Shown here: positions 1 to 7,865 of the stretch, one piece after another | How positions within the stretch are numbered: the stretch's first letter is position 1 | How the letters are laid out: each line of letters opens with the position of its first letter | Assembly (NCBI GenBank): GCA_002686955.1 | Contig: NYZA01000010.1 | Coordinates: 1 to 17,800 of the forward strand | Origin: Gemmatimonadota bacterium | Lineage (GTDB): Bacteria; GCA-2686955 | Reading direction: 5' to 3' | DNA length: 17,800 nucleotides | Translations under genes and position numbers: made by a program | Notes under the pieces: generated by a model | Databases searched by the model: none | Told to the model about the DNA's origin: nothing | Seen by the model: the letters and a program-made list of their open reading frames with translations, nothing else

Positions 1-263
1 CGGTGGCCTACGAACCGGTGTGGGCGATCGGAACCGGACTCACCGCGTCGCCGGAGCAGGCGCAAGAGGTACACGCCCACATCCGTGGCCTTCTGGCCGA
101 GTTGCTGGGCTCGAAGCTCGCCGCCGACACGCCTATACAGTACGGAGGCAGCGTAAAGCCGGCCAACGTGTCGGATCTGATGGCCTGCGCCGACATCGAC
201 GGCGCTCTGGTGGGAGGCGCGGCGCTCGACCCTGACTCCTTCTCGGCTATCGTTCACTTTTGA
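1..263 (+). CDS. tpiA: Triosephosphate isomerase, C-terminal part (5' end outside window)
   Basis: Triosephosphate isomerase interconverts dihydroxyacetone phosphate and glyceraldehyde 3-phosphate in cytosolic glycolysis. Only the last 87 or so residues are in the window; the reading frame is open to the left edge, so the gene starts upstream. Directly visible are the active-site signature [11 protein letters not shown], whose Glu is the catalytic base of the family, the phosphate-binding YGGSV segment, and the closing motif [10 protein letters not shown] just before the C-terminal helix. The stop is TGA at 261-263. secG begins 24 bp downstream on the same strand, a common tpiA-secG pairing in Gram-negative bacteria. 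The identification is secure; only the true start is unknown. Confidence 0.97.
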   Translation, partial: VAYEPVWAIGTGLTASPEQAQEVHAHIRGLLAELLGSKLAADTPIQYGGSVKPANVSDLMACADIDGALVGGAALDPDSFSAIVHF

Positions 264-287
264 CCGGGGTTTCTCGGAGAGTTCAAG

Positions 288-677
288 ATGATTCTAGGTT
301 TCCTGATCTTCGTTCATGTCGTGGTCTGCGTCGCACTCGTCGGAGTCGTGCTCCTTCAATCCGGCAAGGGGGGTGGGCTGGCCGGTCTGGGTGGTGGAGG
401 CGCAACCGCGGTTTTCGGTGGGCGCGGGGCCACCGATGTGTTGTCCAAGCTGACGCAGGGTCTGGCAATCGGCTACATGGTCCTTTCGATGACGATTGCG
501 CTGGTCGGCAGCGGCGTTGGGGACCAGGAGGGCTCGGTCATCGAACGCCGAAGGGCCGACTTGGCCGTGCCGGCGACCGAGGTACTCCAGCAGCTCCAAG
601 CCGACCAGATCGTCGAAGATGTCCCTGCAGGGGAAGCGCTTGAGGAAGCAGCTCCCGCGGAGAGCGAAAAGGAGTAG
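288..677 (+). CDS. secG: SecG preprotein translocase subunit
   Basis: SecG is the small inner-membrane subunit of the SecYEG channel and assists SecA-driven export. The 129-residue product shows the family plan: a first membrane helix at about residues 2-22, the short loop LLQSGKGGGLAGLGGGGA rich in Gly and Lys, the conserved FGGRGATDVLSKLTQ segment at about 43-57, and a second membrane helix at about 58-76. The tail from about residue 80 is long, polar and acidic, rich in Glu and Ala, and makes the protein slightly longer than typical SecG. The ATG start is supported by GGAGAG at 276-281, 6 nt upstream. It follows tpiA by 24 bp and converges on the FAD-linked oxidase with only 4 bp between the stops, leaving no room for a separate terminator. 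Confidence 0.93.
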   Translation: MILGFLIFVHVVVCVALVGVVLLQSGKGGGLAGLGGGGATAVFGGRGATDVLSKLTQGLAIGYMVLSMTIALVGSGVGDQEGSVIERRRADLAVPATEVLQQLQADQIVEDVPAGEALEEAAPAESEKE

Positions 678-681
678 CCCG

Positions 682-2331
682 TCAGGCGAGCAGCTTCCCC
701 GGGTTCAGGATCCCGGTTGGATCGGCTTCTTGCGCCGCGGCCCGCAACAGGTCGGCCCCTGCTGCGCCAACCTCTTCTTCGAACCAGGGGCGGTGTTCGT
801 AACCCACTGCGTGGTGGTGGGTGATGGTGCCCCCTGCTCGTAGAATCGCTTCCGAGGCGGCGTCCTTTATCCGCTGCCATTGCGTCAGAGGATCGATCTG
901 ATCGGCCCGGCCGATGAATGTGAAGTACAAAGAAGCGCCGTCGGCGTAGAGATGGCTGATGTGGCAGAGGACGAGGGCGGCCGAGCCGCTTTCCTCGATG
1001 GCGCGACGGAGCGCCTGCCTCACCGCGGCATAGAGCCCGGGCAGCCGGGACCAGCTCGTGCAGGTCTCGAGGGTATCGGCCAGAGCGCCGAGATCGAGCA
1101 ACTCGTCTCTGAGATAGGGGTGAGCGAAGCGCTCTGAGCGCCACTTGAGAGCCGGCGACGCTCCGAGATCGACTCCGCCCAAGCCGCGGAGCGCGCGTCG
1201 CGTGTCTCGGGCCGCCGAGTCGGTGCTTCCTTCCTCGCCTTCGAAGCTGAAGAGCACGAGGCAAGATCCCGGCAGCGGAACACCTCTGCGCGAGAGCAGC
1301 GCCGTCCCGACACGGTGCACCAGTTTTTTCACCGTTGTCCCCGGGGGGGAAAGGCGCAAAAAGAGCTCGGTCTCAGTCTCGTCGGAGAGGCGGATCACCG
1401 TTGGGCGGTGCGGACGGGCGGCGATCTCCCGCAGAGCGGCGCAACCCTCGGCGAAAGACCGAAAGAGGAACGCGCGCACGGGGCAAGACCGTGGCAGCGG
1501 ACGAAGGCGCAGGGTCACCTCTCGGATCACGCCGAGCCTTCCCTCCGAACCTAGGTACAGAGAGACGAGATCGGGACCGGCGGCGGAGGCGGGGAAACCC
1601 CCGACCCGGGTGGTGTGCTGGGGTGTGTCGACCTGGAGCCCGACGACGAGGTCGTCGATTCGCCCGTTGCCCGTCGAACCCTGGCCCGCCGACCGGGTCG
1701 CGACCCATCCACCAAGGGTCGAGAACTCGAACGATTGTGGAAAGTGTCCGAGCGTCAATGCGTGCCTGGCGAGCGCCGATTCGAGCTCGGGACCGAAAAT
1801 GCCAGCCTCGAGCGTAGCAGTGCGAGAAGTTGGATCGATATCGAGCACCCGGCGGAGTTGGGCCATGCTGAGAGTCAGGACCGGTCGATCGCCGGCCCCG
1901 TTGAGCGCTTCGACGCCGCCGACGACGGAGGTTCCCCCCCCGAAGGGCACACACACCCAGTCGCGTTCCGCGGCTGTCGCCAAGAGGCGGCGAAGCGATT
2001 CTCCAGATCCCGGAAAGGCCACGCAGTCGGGCGCCACCGGAAGCCGACCCGAGCGCAGCCGTACCAGATCTCTAAAGGAGCGCCCCATCGCATGCCGCAC
2101 CCGGGTGGCGGTGTCGGAGAGGAGCGTGCACGACGCCGCAACGCTCGCGAGATCGTTGCGTCCGAATCGAACCGGGGGGAGCTCCACCGTCTCGATGTTC
2201 TCATGTCGGGGCCATCTACCCGGCAGATCGAGCGCCCGCACTAGATAGTCGCGCGCGCTCTCTGGGAGCGGATAGGCGCGCCCAGGAGAGCCCCACCCCC
2301 ACCATCTCGATTCAGGTGTATCTGGTTTCAT
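682..2331 (-). CDS. FAD-linked oxidase, alkyldihydroxyacetonephosphate synthase (AGPS)-like
   Basis: 549-residue flavoprotein of the FAD_binding_4/FAD-oxidase C family, most like alkyl-DHAP synthase, the enzyme that swaps the acyl chain of acyl-DHAP for a fatty alcohol to make the ether bond of ether lipids. The N-terminus carries the WWGWG motif typical of AGPS. The FAD fold shows PFGGGTSVVGGVE (129-141), LEAGIFGPELE (174-184) and LGHFPQSFEFSTLGGWVATR (194-213). The C-terminal half has YLRDELLDLGALADTLET (406-423), the active-site Tyr in SHLYADG (459-465), the triple His in THHHAVG (504-510), and the closing DPTGILNPGKLL. All match positions reported as catalytic in eukaryotic AGPS. The start is the first ATG after the rodA stop, 8 bp away with no good ribosome site, suggesting translational coupling. 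A related glycolate/lactate-type dehydrogenase is the alternative, but the His triad and WWGWG favour AGPS. Confidence 0.85.
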   Translation of the reverse strand: MKPDTPESRWWGWGSPGRAYPLPESARDYLVRALDLPGRWPRHENIETVELPPVRFGRNDLASVAASCTLLSDTATRVRHAMGRSFRDLVRLRSGRLPVAPDCVAFPGSGESLRRLLATAAERDWVCVPFGGGTSVVGGVEALNGAGDRPVLTLSMAQLRRVLDIDPTSRTATLEAGIFGPELESALARHALTLGHFPQSFEFSTLGGWVATRSAGQGSTGNGRIDDLVVGLQVDTPQHTTRVGGFPASAAGPDLVSLYLGSEGRLGVIREVTLRLRPLPRSCPVRAFLFRSFAEGCAALREIAARPHRPTVIRLSDETETELFLRLSPPGTTVKKLVHRVGTALLSRRGVPLPGSCLVLFSFEGEEGSTDSAARDTRRALRGLGGVDLGASPALKWRSERFAHPYLRDELLDLGALADTLETCTSWSRLPGLYAAVRQALRRAIEESGSAALVLCHISHLYADGASLYFTFIGRADQIDPLTQWQRIKDAASEAILRAGGTITHHHAVGYEHRPWFEEEVGAAGADLLRAAAQEADPTGILNPGKLLA

Positions 2332-2339
2332 TGGGCCGG

Positions 2340-3611
2340 CTACCGTTCGTGACGTCTCATTCCGAATCCTACGAGCAACCCGACCATTCCCATCGTCAGG
2401 AGCAACGACGACCCTCCGTAAGAGACGAGGGGCAGGGTCAAACCTGTCACGGGCATCAGGCCTGTGGCCATACCCACATTGACCACGACGTGATAGGTTA
2501 GCACGGTCGCGATTCCGAAGGCCGAGAGCGATGAGAAGCGATGCCGCGATTCCTGCGCGAAACGGATCGCCTTGTGGATCACAAAGAAGAAGAGTCCTAG
2601 TACCACGGCTGTCCCGACCAATCCCCATTCCTCTCCCAAGACCGAAACAATGAAATCGGTGTGTCGCTCAGGAATGAAATCGAGCGTCGACTGCGTGCCC
2701 TCGCGAAAGCCCTTGCCAAATAGGCCGCCCGAGCCGATCGCGACCTTACTCTGGATGATCTGATATCCGGCACCGCGCGGATCGGTTTCCGGCTGCAAGA
2801 AGGAAACGATCCGTTGTCGCTGGTAGTCGTGCAGTTGCGCCCAGAGGGATGGCGTCACCAGACCGGCTACGATATTGGAAGCGATCGCGAGGCCGCCGCG
2901 AATCCATCCCATTCCCGATAGAATCACGGTGGTCGTGACCACAACCATGAGCATGCCCCACGGCACCAGGTGGATCCATCCCGCCGCCTTGCCGAGCAGA
3001 GGCGGGTACATAAACGCGATCATCGCACTGAGCGCGGGCGCGACGATTAGAAAGAGGCGCACCGGTGAGAGCCCGCGCCAGTAGAGCATGGCCAACACAA
3101 TTGGAGGGAAGGCCAGTGAGGTGCCGAGATCCGGCTGCTTTAGAATCAAAAACATCGGAACCAATCCGACGGCTGCTGTCCAGGATAGGATGCTCAGGCG
3201 ATTCGGATCGACTCGATGATCGGCGAGAAGACGAGCCAACGCCAGAATCGTCGCGATCTTCGCCAGCTCTGATGGCTGAAAGGCCAGGGGACCAACATCG
3301 AGCCACCGTTTCGTGCCCGCAGTTTCGCCTGGAAGGAGCAACACCGCGCACAAGAACAGAATCGTCGCACCAAACAACAAGTACGCAACGCCTTCGAGGC
3401 TCCGAGGATTCATGATCATCGTGACGATGGAGATAACGATACCGACTCCCAACCACCTCAGCTGCGCCATATGAAGTTTGCCGAAAGAGCCCGCCTCCGC
3501 ACCACCGACGGCACTGAAGATCAGTGCGGCGCCGATGAACCCGAGAAACACGAAGGCCACGATCGGCGATAGATCGAGGTTGTGACGGCGACGATCGGAT
3601 AGAAGGCTCAT
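2340..3611 (-). CDS. rodA: RodA, SEDS peptidoglycan glycosyltransferase
   Basis: RodA polymerises lipid II into glycan strands during side-wall growth and works as a pair with PBP2 in the inner membrane. The 423-residue product is a polytopic SEDS protein (FtsW/RodA/SpoVE). Visible landmarks are KRWLDVGPLAFQPSELAK (101-118), KQPDLGTSL (158-166), GAGYQIIQSKVAIGSGGLFGKG in the large periplasmic loop, PERHTDFIVSVLGEEWG (314-330) whose Asp319 matches the essential Asp of the family, and the C-terminal GLTLPLVSYGGSSLL. It is RodA rather than FtsW because it follows mrdA directly. It is some 50 residues longer than E. coli RodA, mainly in mid-protein membrane segments at about 210-255. Its ATG overlaps the mrdA stop in an ATGA (3608-3611), a sign of coupled translation. 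Confidence 0.95.
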   Translation of the reverse strand: MSLLSDRRRHNLDLSPIVAFVFLGFIGAALIFSAVGGAEAGSFGKLHMAQLRWLGVGIVISIVTMIMNPRSLEGVAYLLFGATILFLCAVLLLPGETAGTKRWLDVGPLAFQPSELAKIATILALARLLADHRVDPNRLSILSWTAAVGLVPMFLILKQPDLGTSLAFPPIVLAMLYWRGLSPVRLFLIVAPALSAMIAFMYPPLLGKAAGWIHLVPWGMLMVVVTTTVILSGMGWIRGGLAIASNIVAGLVTPSLWAQLHDYQRQRIVSFLQPETDPRGAGYQIIQSKVAIGSGGLFGKGFREGTQSTLDFIPERHTDFIVSVLGEEWGLVGTAVVLGLFFFVIHKAIRFAQESRHRFSSLSAFGIATVLTYHVVVNVGMATGLMPVTGLTLPLVSYGGSSLLLTMGMVGLLVGFGMRRHER

Positions 3612-5419
3612 GACTTCTCGAAATACTGCCTGAGAATCCGGCCGACAATTGGGGCCGCGGTCGCCCCTCCATGTCCCCCTTCCTCAACGATGCAGGCCGC
3701 CACTATCTCCGGCGCGCCGATCGGTGCCACACCCACGAACCAGGCATGGGTTTCGCCGTGGGGATTCTCGGCGGTGCCCGTCTTCCCGCCGACCTCGATC
3801 CCGGGTACTGCCGCCTTCTCTCCGGTTCCTTTCCTCCCTTCTACCGCCCGCAGGAGCGCCTCTTCCAGGATTGCGAGTGTCTCCTGCGCGAGATCCAGTC
3901 GCCGGGTGGAAATTGTAGGCACCTTTTCTACTCCTCGGTTGTCCGCCGACGCGGCCCGCTTCAGAAGATGAGGCATTGCTAGCTCGCCTCCGGCCGCGAC
4001 TGCTCCGAAAAACGATGCTATCTGCAAAGGAGTCACGAGAATCTCGCCTTGACCGATCGACAAGTTGAGGAGGATTCCTCGCGACCAGCCCTTTGGGCCG
4101 AAATGCTCGTCATACCATTCGGTCGATGGGAGTTCCCCCGATTTCTCGCCTGGAATGTCGATTCCTGTTTTCGAAGCGAACCCCAGATCGCGGGCGCCCG
4201 ACATAAGAGGATCGAGTTGAAAGCGCTGCACGAGCTGATAGTAGAAGACATCGCAGGACCTCTCGAATGCCTCGAGCGGGTCGGTCTGCCCATGGCCGCC
4301 CCAAAACCAACAACGAAAAAAGCGACGCCCGAATTGATAGCCTCCCGTGCACGCGGCGGGGAACTCCGTCGATCGGTCGATAATCCCGCTCTCGAACGCC
4401 AAAGCCGACATCACCAGCTTCCAGGTCGAAGCGGGGGGATAGAGCCCCGCGATCGCGCGATGGAGCATCGGTGTCTTCGGATCGTCTCTGATAGTGGCCC
4501 AATCGCTGCTCGATATCTCTCCTCGGCCGAAGAGATTCAAGTCGTAGTCAGGCTTCGAAACGAGCACCAGAACATCTCCGTCTCGCGGATTCAACGCTAC
4601 GATCGCGCCGGCTCGATCCGCCAGCAGAGAATCGGCGAGAAGCTGAAGATCGAGATCAAGCGTCAGAAACACATCCATTCCGGGGACTGGATCGCGATGT
4701 TCTTCGTTGGGCAAAAGCCGAACTTCTCGGCCATGGGAATCCACCTCGACAACGCGAACTCCATCTCGACCCCGGAGCAGCATCTCGTACCGCCGTTCGG
4801 CACCACTTCTGCCGACGAGCTCGCCCGGTCCGTATCGACCGACTGCCCATGGAAGATGGAGCTCGTCTCTTCGTATCTCTCCCAGATAGCCGATGGCGTG
4901 GCCGGCGAGTGAACCGTATCGATAGTACCTCTTCGCCTTGATCCGAACATCGATCTCAGGCAGTTTCGTAGCGTGCTCTTCCACCAGGGCCACCAGTGGA
5001 AGCTTCGCATCGCCCACGATACGGACCGGTCGAGGCAATCTACGTCCTAACGGATTTGGATCCTGGACGACCGCCTCTTGAAGTCGACGACGGAGAAACT
5101 CGCGGTCGACGCCGGCCGAAACCGCAATCAGCTCCGCGAGGGTATCGGCGCGATTCGATGTCATTCCCAGTGTCGCCTCGACCGCGTAGATCGCTCGATT
5201 CTCGGCAACAATGCGCCCTTCTCGATCTCGTATTATCCCGCGCGGCGCCGGTCGAACCAGAGCGCGAATACGGTTCTCATCGGCCGCCTCGAGATAAAGA
5301 CGGTGCTGGAGGATCTGTAGATATACGAGCCTCGACACTAGCGCTGCGAATAGGAGGACGAGGGCGATCCTCGCCCAGGTCGCCCGCTCATCGATGCCGG
5401 GAGAGGTGTCAGCGACCAT
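3608..5419 (-). CDS. mrdA: Penicillin-binding protein 2 (peptidoglycan D,D-transpeptidase MrdA)
   Basis: Class B PBP that cross-links peptidoglycan in the elongasome. The 603-residue protein has a single N-terminal membrane anchor (about 15-37), a PBP dimerisation domain starting with PRGIIRDREGRIVAEN (59-74), and a C-terminal transpeptidase domain. Catalytic motifs are complete: STWK with nucleophile Ser331, SCD at 388-390 in place of a strict SxN, and KTGTAE at 546-551. Length and motif spacing match PBP2 rather than FtsI. The ATG has GAGG 7 nt upstream, lying inside the 3' end of mreD, with which it overlaps by 11 bp. It overlaps rodA by 4 bp, so the PBP2-RodA pair is encoded in adjoining, probably coupled, frames. 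Confidence 0.96.
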   Translation of the reverse strand: MVADTSPGIDERATWARIALVLLFAALVSRLVYLQILQHRLYLEAADENRIRALVRPAPRGIIRDREGRIVAENRAIYAVEATLGMTSNRADTLAELIAVSAGVDREFLRRRLQEAVVQDPNPLGRRLPRPVRIVGDAKLPLVALVEEHATKLPEIDVRIKAKRYYRYGSLAGHAIGYLGEIRRDELHLPWAVGRYGPGELVGRSGAERRYEMLLRGRDGVRVVEVDSHGREVRLLPNEEHRDPVPGMDVFLTLDLDLQLLADSLLADRAGAIVALNPRDGDVLVLVSKPDYDLNLFGRGEISSSDWATIRDDPKTPMLHRAIAGLYPPASTWKLVMSALAFESGIIDRSTEFPAACTGGYQFGRRFFRCWFWGGHGQTDPLEAFERSCDVFYYQLVQRFQLDPLMSGARDLGFASKTGIDIPGEKSGELPSTEWYDEHFGPKGWSRGILLNLSIGQGEILVTPLQIASFFGAVAAGGELAMPHLLKRAASADNRGVEKVPTISTRRLDLAQETLAILEEALLRAVEGRKGTGEKAAVPGIEVGGKTGTAENPHGETHAWFVGVAPIGAPEIVAACIVEEGGHGGATAAPIVGRILRQYFEKS

Positions 5420-5915
5420 GCATCCGCCTCTTTCGCTCGAGCGCTAGGATACCGAGCCGAAAGACCGGCGGCGCCAGAACCGCCGTGTACGCGGCCTTCA
5501 TGCCCACCGCGAGTGGTGCGCTACGCACGACTTGGCCGAGATTCCCGCCGGTGTCGAGCACAAGAGCGAGCATATGGACAACGACCGCGATCGTGACCGT
5601 GAAGAGAACTTGAGTAGAAATCTGTCGCTTGTAAATCCTCCGGCCGAGCTTCCCCGCCAAATAGCCACCGATCGTGCCGACGAGGGCGAAAACGCCGAGC
5701 GTTCCTCCGGCGACCGCATCGCGTACCAGACCCGTCGCGAATCCCAGGGCCGAAGCCCGGGCCGCCCCACGTTCCACTCCGTACACACAGAGCACGATCA
5801 ATGCCAAATCGGGTGTGGCACCCAAGACGGCAATAGAGTGAAACTGGGGCTGTGTCTCCACCATCAGCACGAGGTAGAGCAATAGAGCGAAGAGCGCCGA
5901 GCGGATCAGGGTCAC
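5409..5915 (-). CDS. mreD: MreD, rod shape-determining membrane protein
   Basis: 168-residue hydrophobic protein with about five membrane segments, for example residues 4-18, 28-46, 55-92 and 103-122. MreD is an inner-membrane partner of MreC in the elongasome. MreD sequences diverge strongly, so the call rests on size, hydrophobic pattern and position between mreC and mrdA. A stretch like GLVRDAVAGGTLGVFALVGT (61-80) resembles the conserved loop of the family, where a D-x(4)-G-LG pattern is common. The start codon is GTG, overlapping the mreC stop as GTGA at 5912-5915; the 3' end overlaps mrdA by 11 bp. It ends in a basic tail (LERKRRMHGR) expected to be cytoplasmic. Confidence 0.92.
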   Translation of the reverse strand: MTLIRSALFALLLYLVLMVETQPQFHSIAVLGATPDLALIVLCVYGVERGAARASALGFATGLVRDAVAGGTLGVFALVGTIGGYLAGKLGRRIYKRQISTQVLFTVTIAVVVHMLALVLDTGGNLGQVVRSAPLAVGMKAAYTAVLAPPVFRLGILALERKRRMHGR

Positions 5916-6748
5916 GGTTGCCTCGATGGCAGAAGGGTCTGACCGGTCTCGTCGAACACAAGGCTTTCGACCTCCGGATCGATTGAGAGCACAACGAGCA
6001 CTTCTTCAATTCGGTTGAATTCCACCGAAGGCGTGACGTCGATCTTCCGAAAGAGCTCGTAGTCGTGAGCTTGCACCCGATCGACGACGCCAATCCGCAC
6101 ACCTCGCGGATAGCGCGCGCCTAGCCCGCTCGTGGCGATCGTGTCTCCCACCGCCACCTCACAGTGAAGGGGAACGTTGTCGAGCGAGATTCGTGCACCA
6201 TCGAACCACCGGGCGATCCCCACGACCCGCGTTTGCAGATCGTACGCGCTCACGGCCAGCTGCCGCGAAAAGAGCGGCTCGACGGCGGAGGAGAAGTCGT
6301 TTGCGATGGCGATGCGGCCGACGAAGCCATCTGGCGTGATCACCGCCATACCGACCCGGATGCCCACCCGGGCGCCTTTGTTGATGATCATGGTCAAGTC
6401 GCCCGATCGCGGAGCTCCCTGCAATGCGATGACTCGAGCCGCAACCAACGCCGAGGGCTTACGATCGCAGAAATCCAGCACTCTCCGCAGCCGTCGATTC
6501 TCCGCCCTGAGCTCTTGGTGCCGTGTGAGCTGCTGCTCCGCGTTCGCCAATCTCCCGGCAATCCGGCTGTACTCCCGCCTGAGTGCCCGTCCTTCGTCGA
6601 TCCAACCGACCGTCGCGCGGGGCGGATGAAAGGCGAGCGCAACGACCCTTAAGGTTGCGTGAGAAAGAGGCCCGTCTCCGATTCCGATTAGCACCAGAGA
6701 CAGTGCGACGGCGAGGATCAATACGGCCTCGTCTCTGAAGCCGTTCAT
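5912..6748 (-). CDS. mreC: MreC, rod shape-determining periplasmic scaffold
   Basis: MreC is a bitopic protein whose periplasmic part self-assembles and activates the PBP2-RodA pair. The 278-residue product has one N-terminal membrane helix (about 8-24), a heptad-like coiled-coil region at about 52-92 with the typical ELRAENRRLRRVLDF ending, then a beta-rich domain. The latter includes ITPDGFVGRIAIANDFSSAV (137-156), a match to the usual G-x-VGRV core of MreC, and TSGLGARYPRGVRIGVV (206-222), a hallmark of the second beta barrel. The ATG is 11 bp downstream of the mreB stop, with a purine run (GAGGGG) immediately before it, closer than usual. It overlaps mreD by 4 bp. Length is normal for the family. 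Confidence 0.95.
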   Translation of the reverse strand: MNGFRDEAVLILAVALSLVLIGIGDGPLSHATLRVVALAFHPPRATVGWIDEGRALRREYSRIAGRLANAEQQLTRHQELRAENRRLRRVLDFCDRKPSALVAARVIALQGAPRSGDLTMIINKGARVGIRVGMAVITPDGFVGRIAIANDFSSAVEPLFSRQLAVSAYDLQTRVVGIARWFDGARISLDNVPLHCEVAVGDTIATSGLGARYPRGVRIGVVDRVQAHDYELFRKIDVTPSVEFNRIEEVLVVLSIDPEVESLVFDETGQTLLPSRQP

Positions 6749-6759
6749 CCCCTCGGGTC

Positions 6760-7848
6760 CTAGCCTCGCCGCGCGGGAATGAGGACCTTCTCGTACGCCT
6801 CCATGTCGTCGAGGATCTTACCGGTTCCTCGGACCACGCAGGTGAGAGGATCGTCGACCACTGAGACCGGCAGATTCGTTTCCTCCCGGACCAGGGCATC
6901 GAGGCCCCGCAGAAGTGCGCCTCCCCCGGTCATCACAATTCCTCGGTCGACGATGTCCGCCGCCAGCTCGGGAGGAGTTCCCTCCAGCGTCAGCCGAACG
7001 GAGTTGACGATCTGGCTGATAGGCTCACGCAGTGCGTCACGAATCTCGACCGAATTGATGACCATGGTCTTCGGAATGCCGGTAACCAGGTCGCGACCCT
7101 TTACCTCCATCTCGAGCTCTTCGTCGAGCGGAAACGCGGATCCGACATTGATCTTGATGCTCTCGGCGGTCTGATCCCCGATCAGCAAATTGTAGGCGTT
7201 CTTCAGATACTGAACGATTGACTCATCGAAACGGTCGCCACCGACGCGAATCGATTCGTCCGATACGATGCCGGAAAGCGCGATGACCGCGATCTCCGTA
7301 GTACCGCCGCCGATATCGATGATCATGTTGCCGCTGGCCTCATCGACCGGCAGCCCCACTCCGATCGCCGCTGCGATCGGTTCCGGAACCAGATAGACCT
7401 CACGGGCACCAGCATGCTCGCAGGAGTCGCGAACAGCCCGTTTCTCCACTTCGGTGATCCCACTCGGAACGCATACGATGATCCGAGGCCGAAAGAGGAA
7501 TCGTCTTTTCAATACCCTCGTAATGAAGAGGCGCAGCATCTCTTCGGTGATCTCGTAATCGGCAATCACGCCGTCTTTCATTGGGCGAATAGCGTCGACA
7601 TCATCGTGTGTCTTGCCGATCATCTTCTTCGCGTCGGACCCAATCGCCACGACCCGACGATCTCGCATATTGACGGCGACCACCGATGGGTCGTTCAGAA
7701 CGATCCCGCGGCCGCGTACATAGATCAGAGTATTGGCGGTGCCGAGATCGATCCCCACATCGTTTGAGACGAATCCCATCAGCGCGGCCAACCCCTTGCC
7801 CGACGTTTCCATGGTTGATCGTTCGGTTGGCACGCTTGCGCCTTTCAT
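6760..7848 (-). CDS. mreB: MreB, actin-like cell shape protein
   Basis: MreB forms membrane-bound filaments that guide side-wall synthesis. The 362-residue frame contains the actin-fold nucleotide sites: phosphate 1 at DLGTANT (34-40), phosphate 2 at DIGGGTTEIAV (178-188), and the adenosine motif MTGGGALLRG (306-315). Also visible are PSGITEVEKRAV (128-139), VPEPIAAAIG (154-163) and RVGGDRFDESI (201-211). The family usually begins about 8-10 residues before the SNDVGIDLGT segment, so the true start may be ATG 7779 (Met24), which has AAGGGG 12 nt upstream, or Met13; the longest frame from 7848 has only GAGAG abutting the ATG. The upstream export gene stops 17 bp before 7848, and mreC follows after 11 bp. 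Confidence 0.98.
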   Translation of the reverse strand: MKGASVPTERSTMETSGKGLAALMGFVSNDVGIDLGTANTLIYVRGRGIVLNDPSVVAVNMRDRRVVAIGSDAKKMIGKTHDDVDAIRPMKDGVIADYEITEEMLRLFITRVLKRRFLFRPRIIVCVPSGITEVEKRAVRDSCEHAGAREVYLVPEPIAAAIGVGLPVDEASGNMIIDIGGGTTEIAVIALSGIVSDESIRVGGDRFDESIVQYLKNAYNLLIGDQTAESIKINVGSAFPLDEELEMEVKGRDLVTGIPKTMVINSVEIRDALREPISQIVNSVRLTLEGTPPELAADIVDRGIVMTGGGALLRGLDALVREETNLPVSVVDDPLTCVVRGTGKILDDMEAYEKVLIPARRG

Positions 7849-7865
7849 CTCTCGGGCCGCCCGAG

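Noticed and set aside
1145-2248. Long plus-strand open frame (367 codons) opposite the FAD-linked oxidase
   Set aside because: Low-complexity, Arg/Ser/Pro-rich product with no motif; a typical antisense shadow of a GC-rich gene.
2332-2628. Upstream in-frame extension of the FAD-linked oxidase by 99 residues
   Set aside because: It lies wholly inside rodA, shows no family similarity, and the AGPS-type N-terminus with WWGWG begins at the ATG at 2331.
4250-4258. SCD instead of SxN as the second active-site motif of PBP2
   Set aside because: An Asp at the third position is common in PBP2 proteins, and the other motifs are intact, so this is not evidence of an inactive enzyme.
4049-4912. Plus-strand open frame of 287 codons opposite mrdA
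   Set aside because: mrdA carries all catalytic motifs on the other strand; the antisense product has no recognisable domain.
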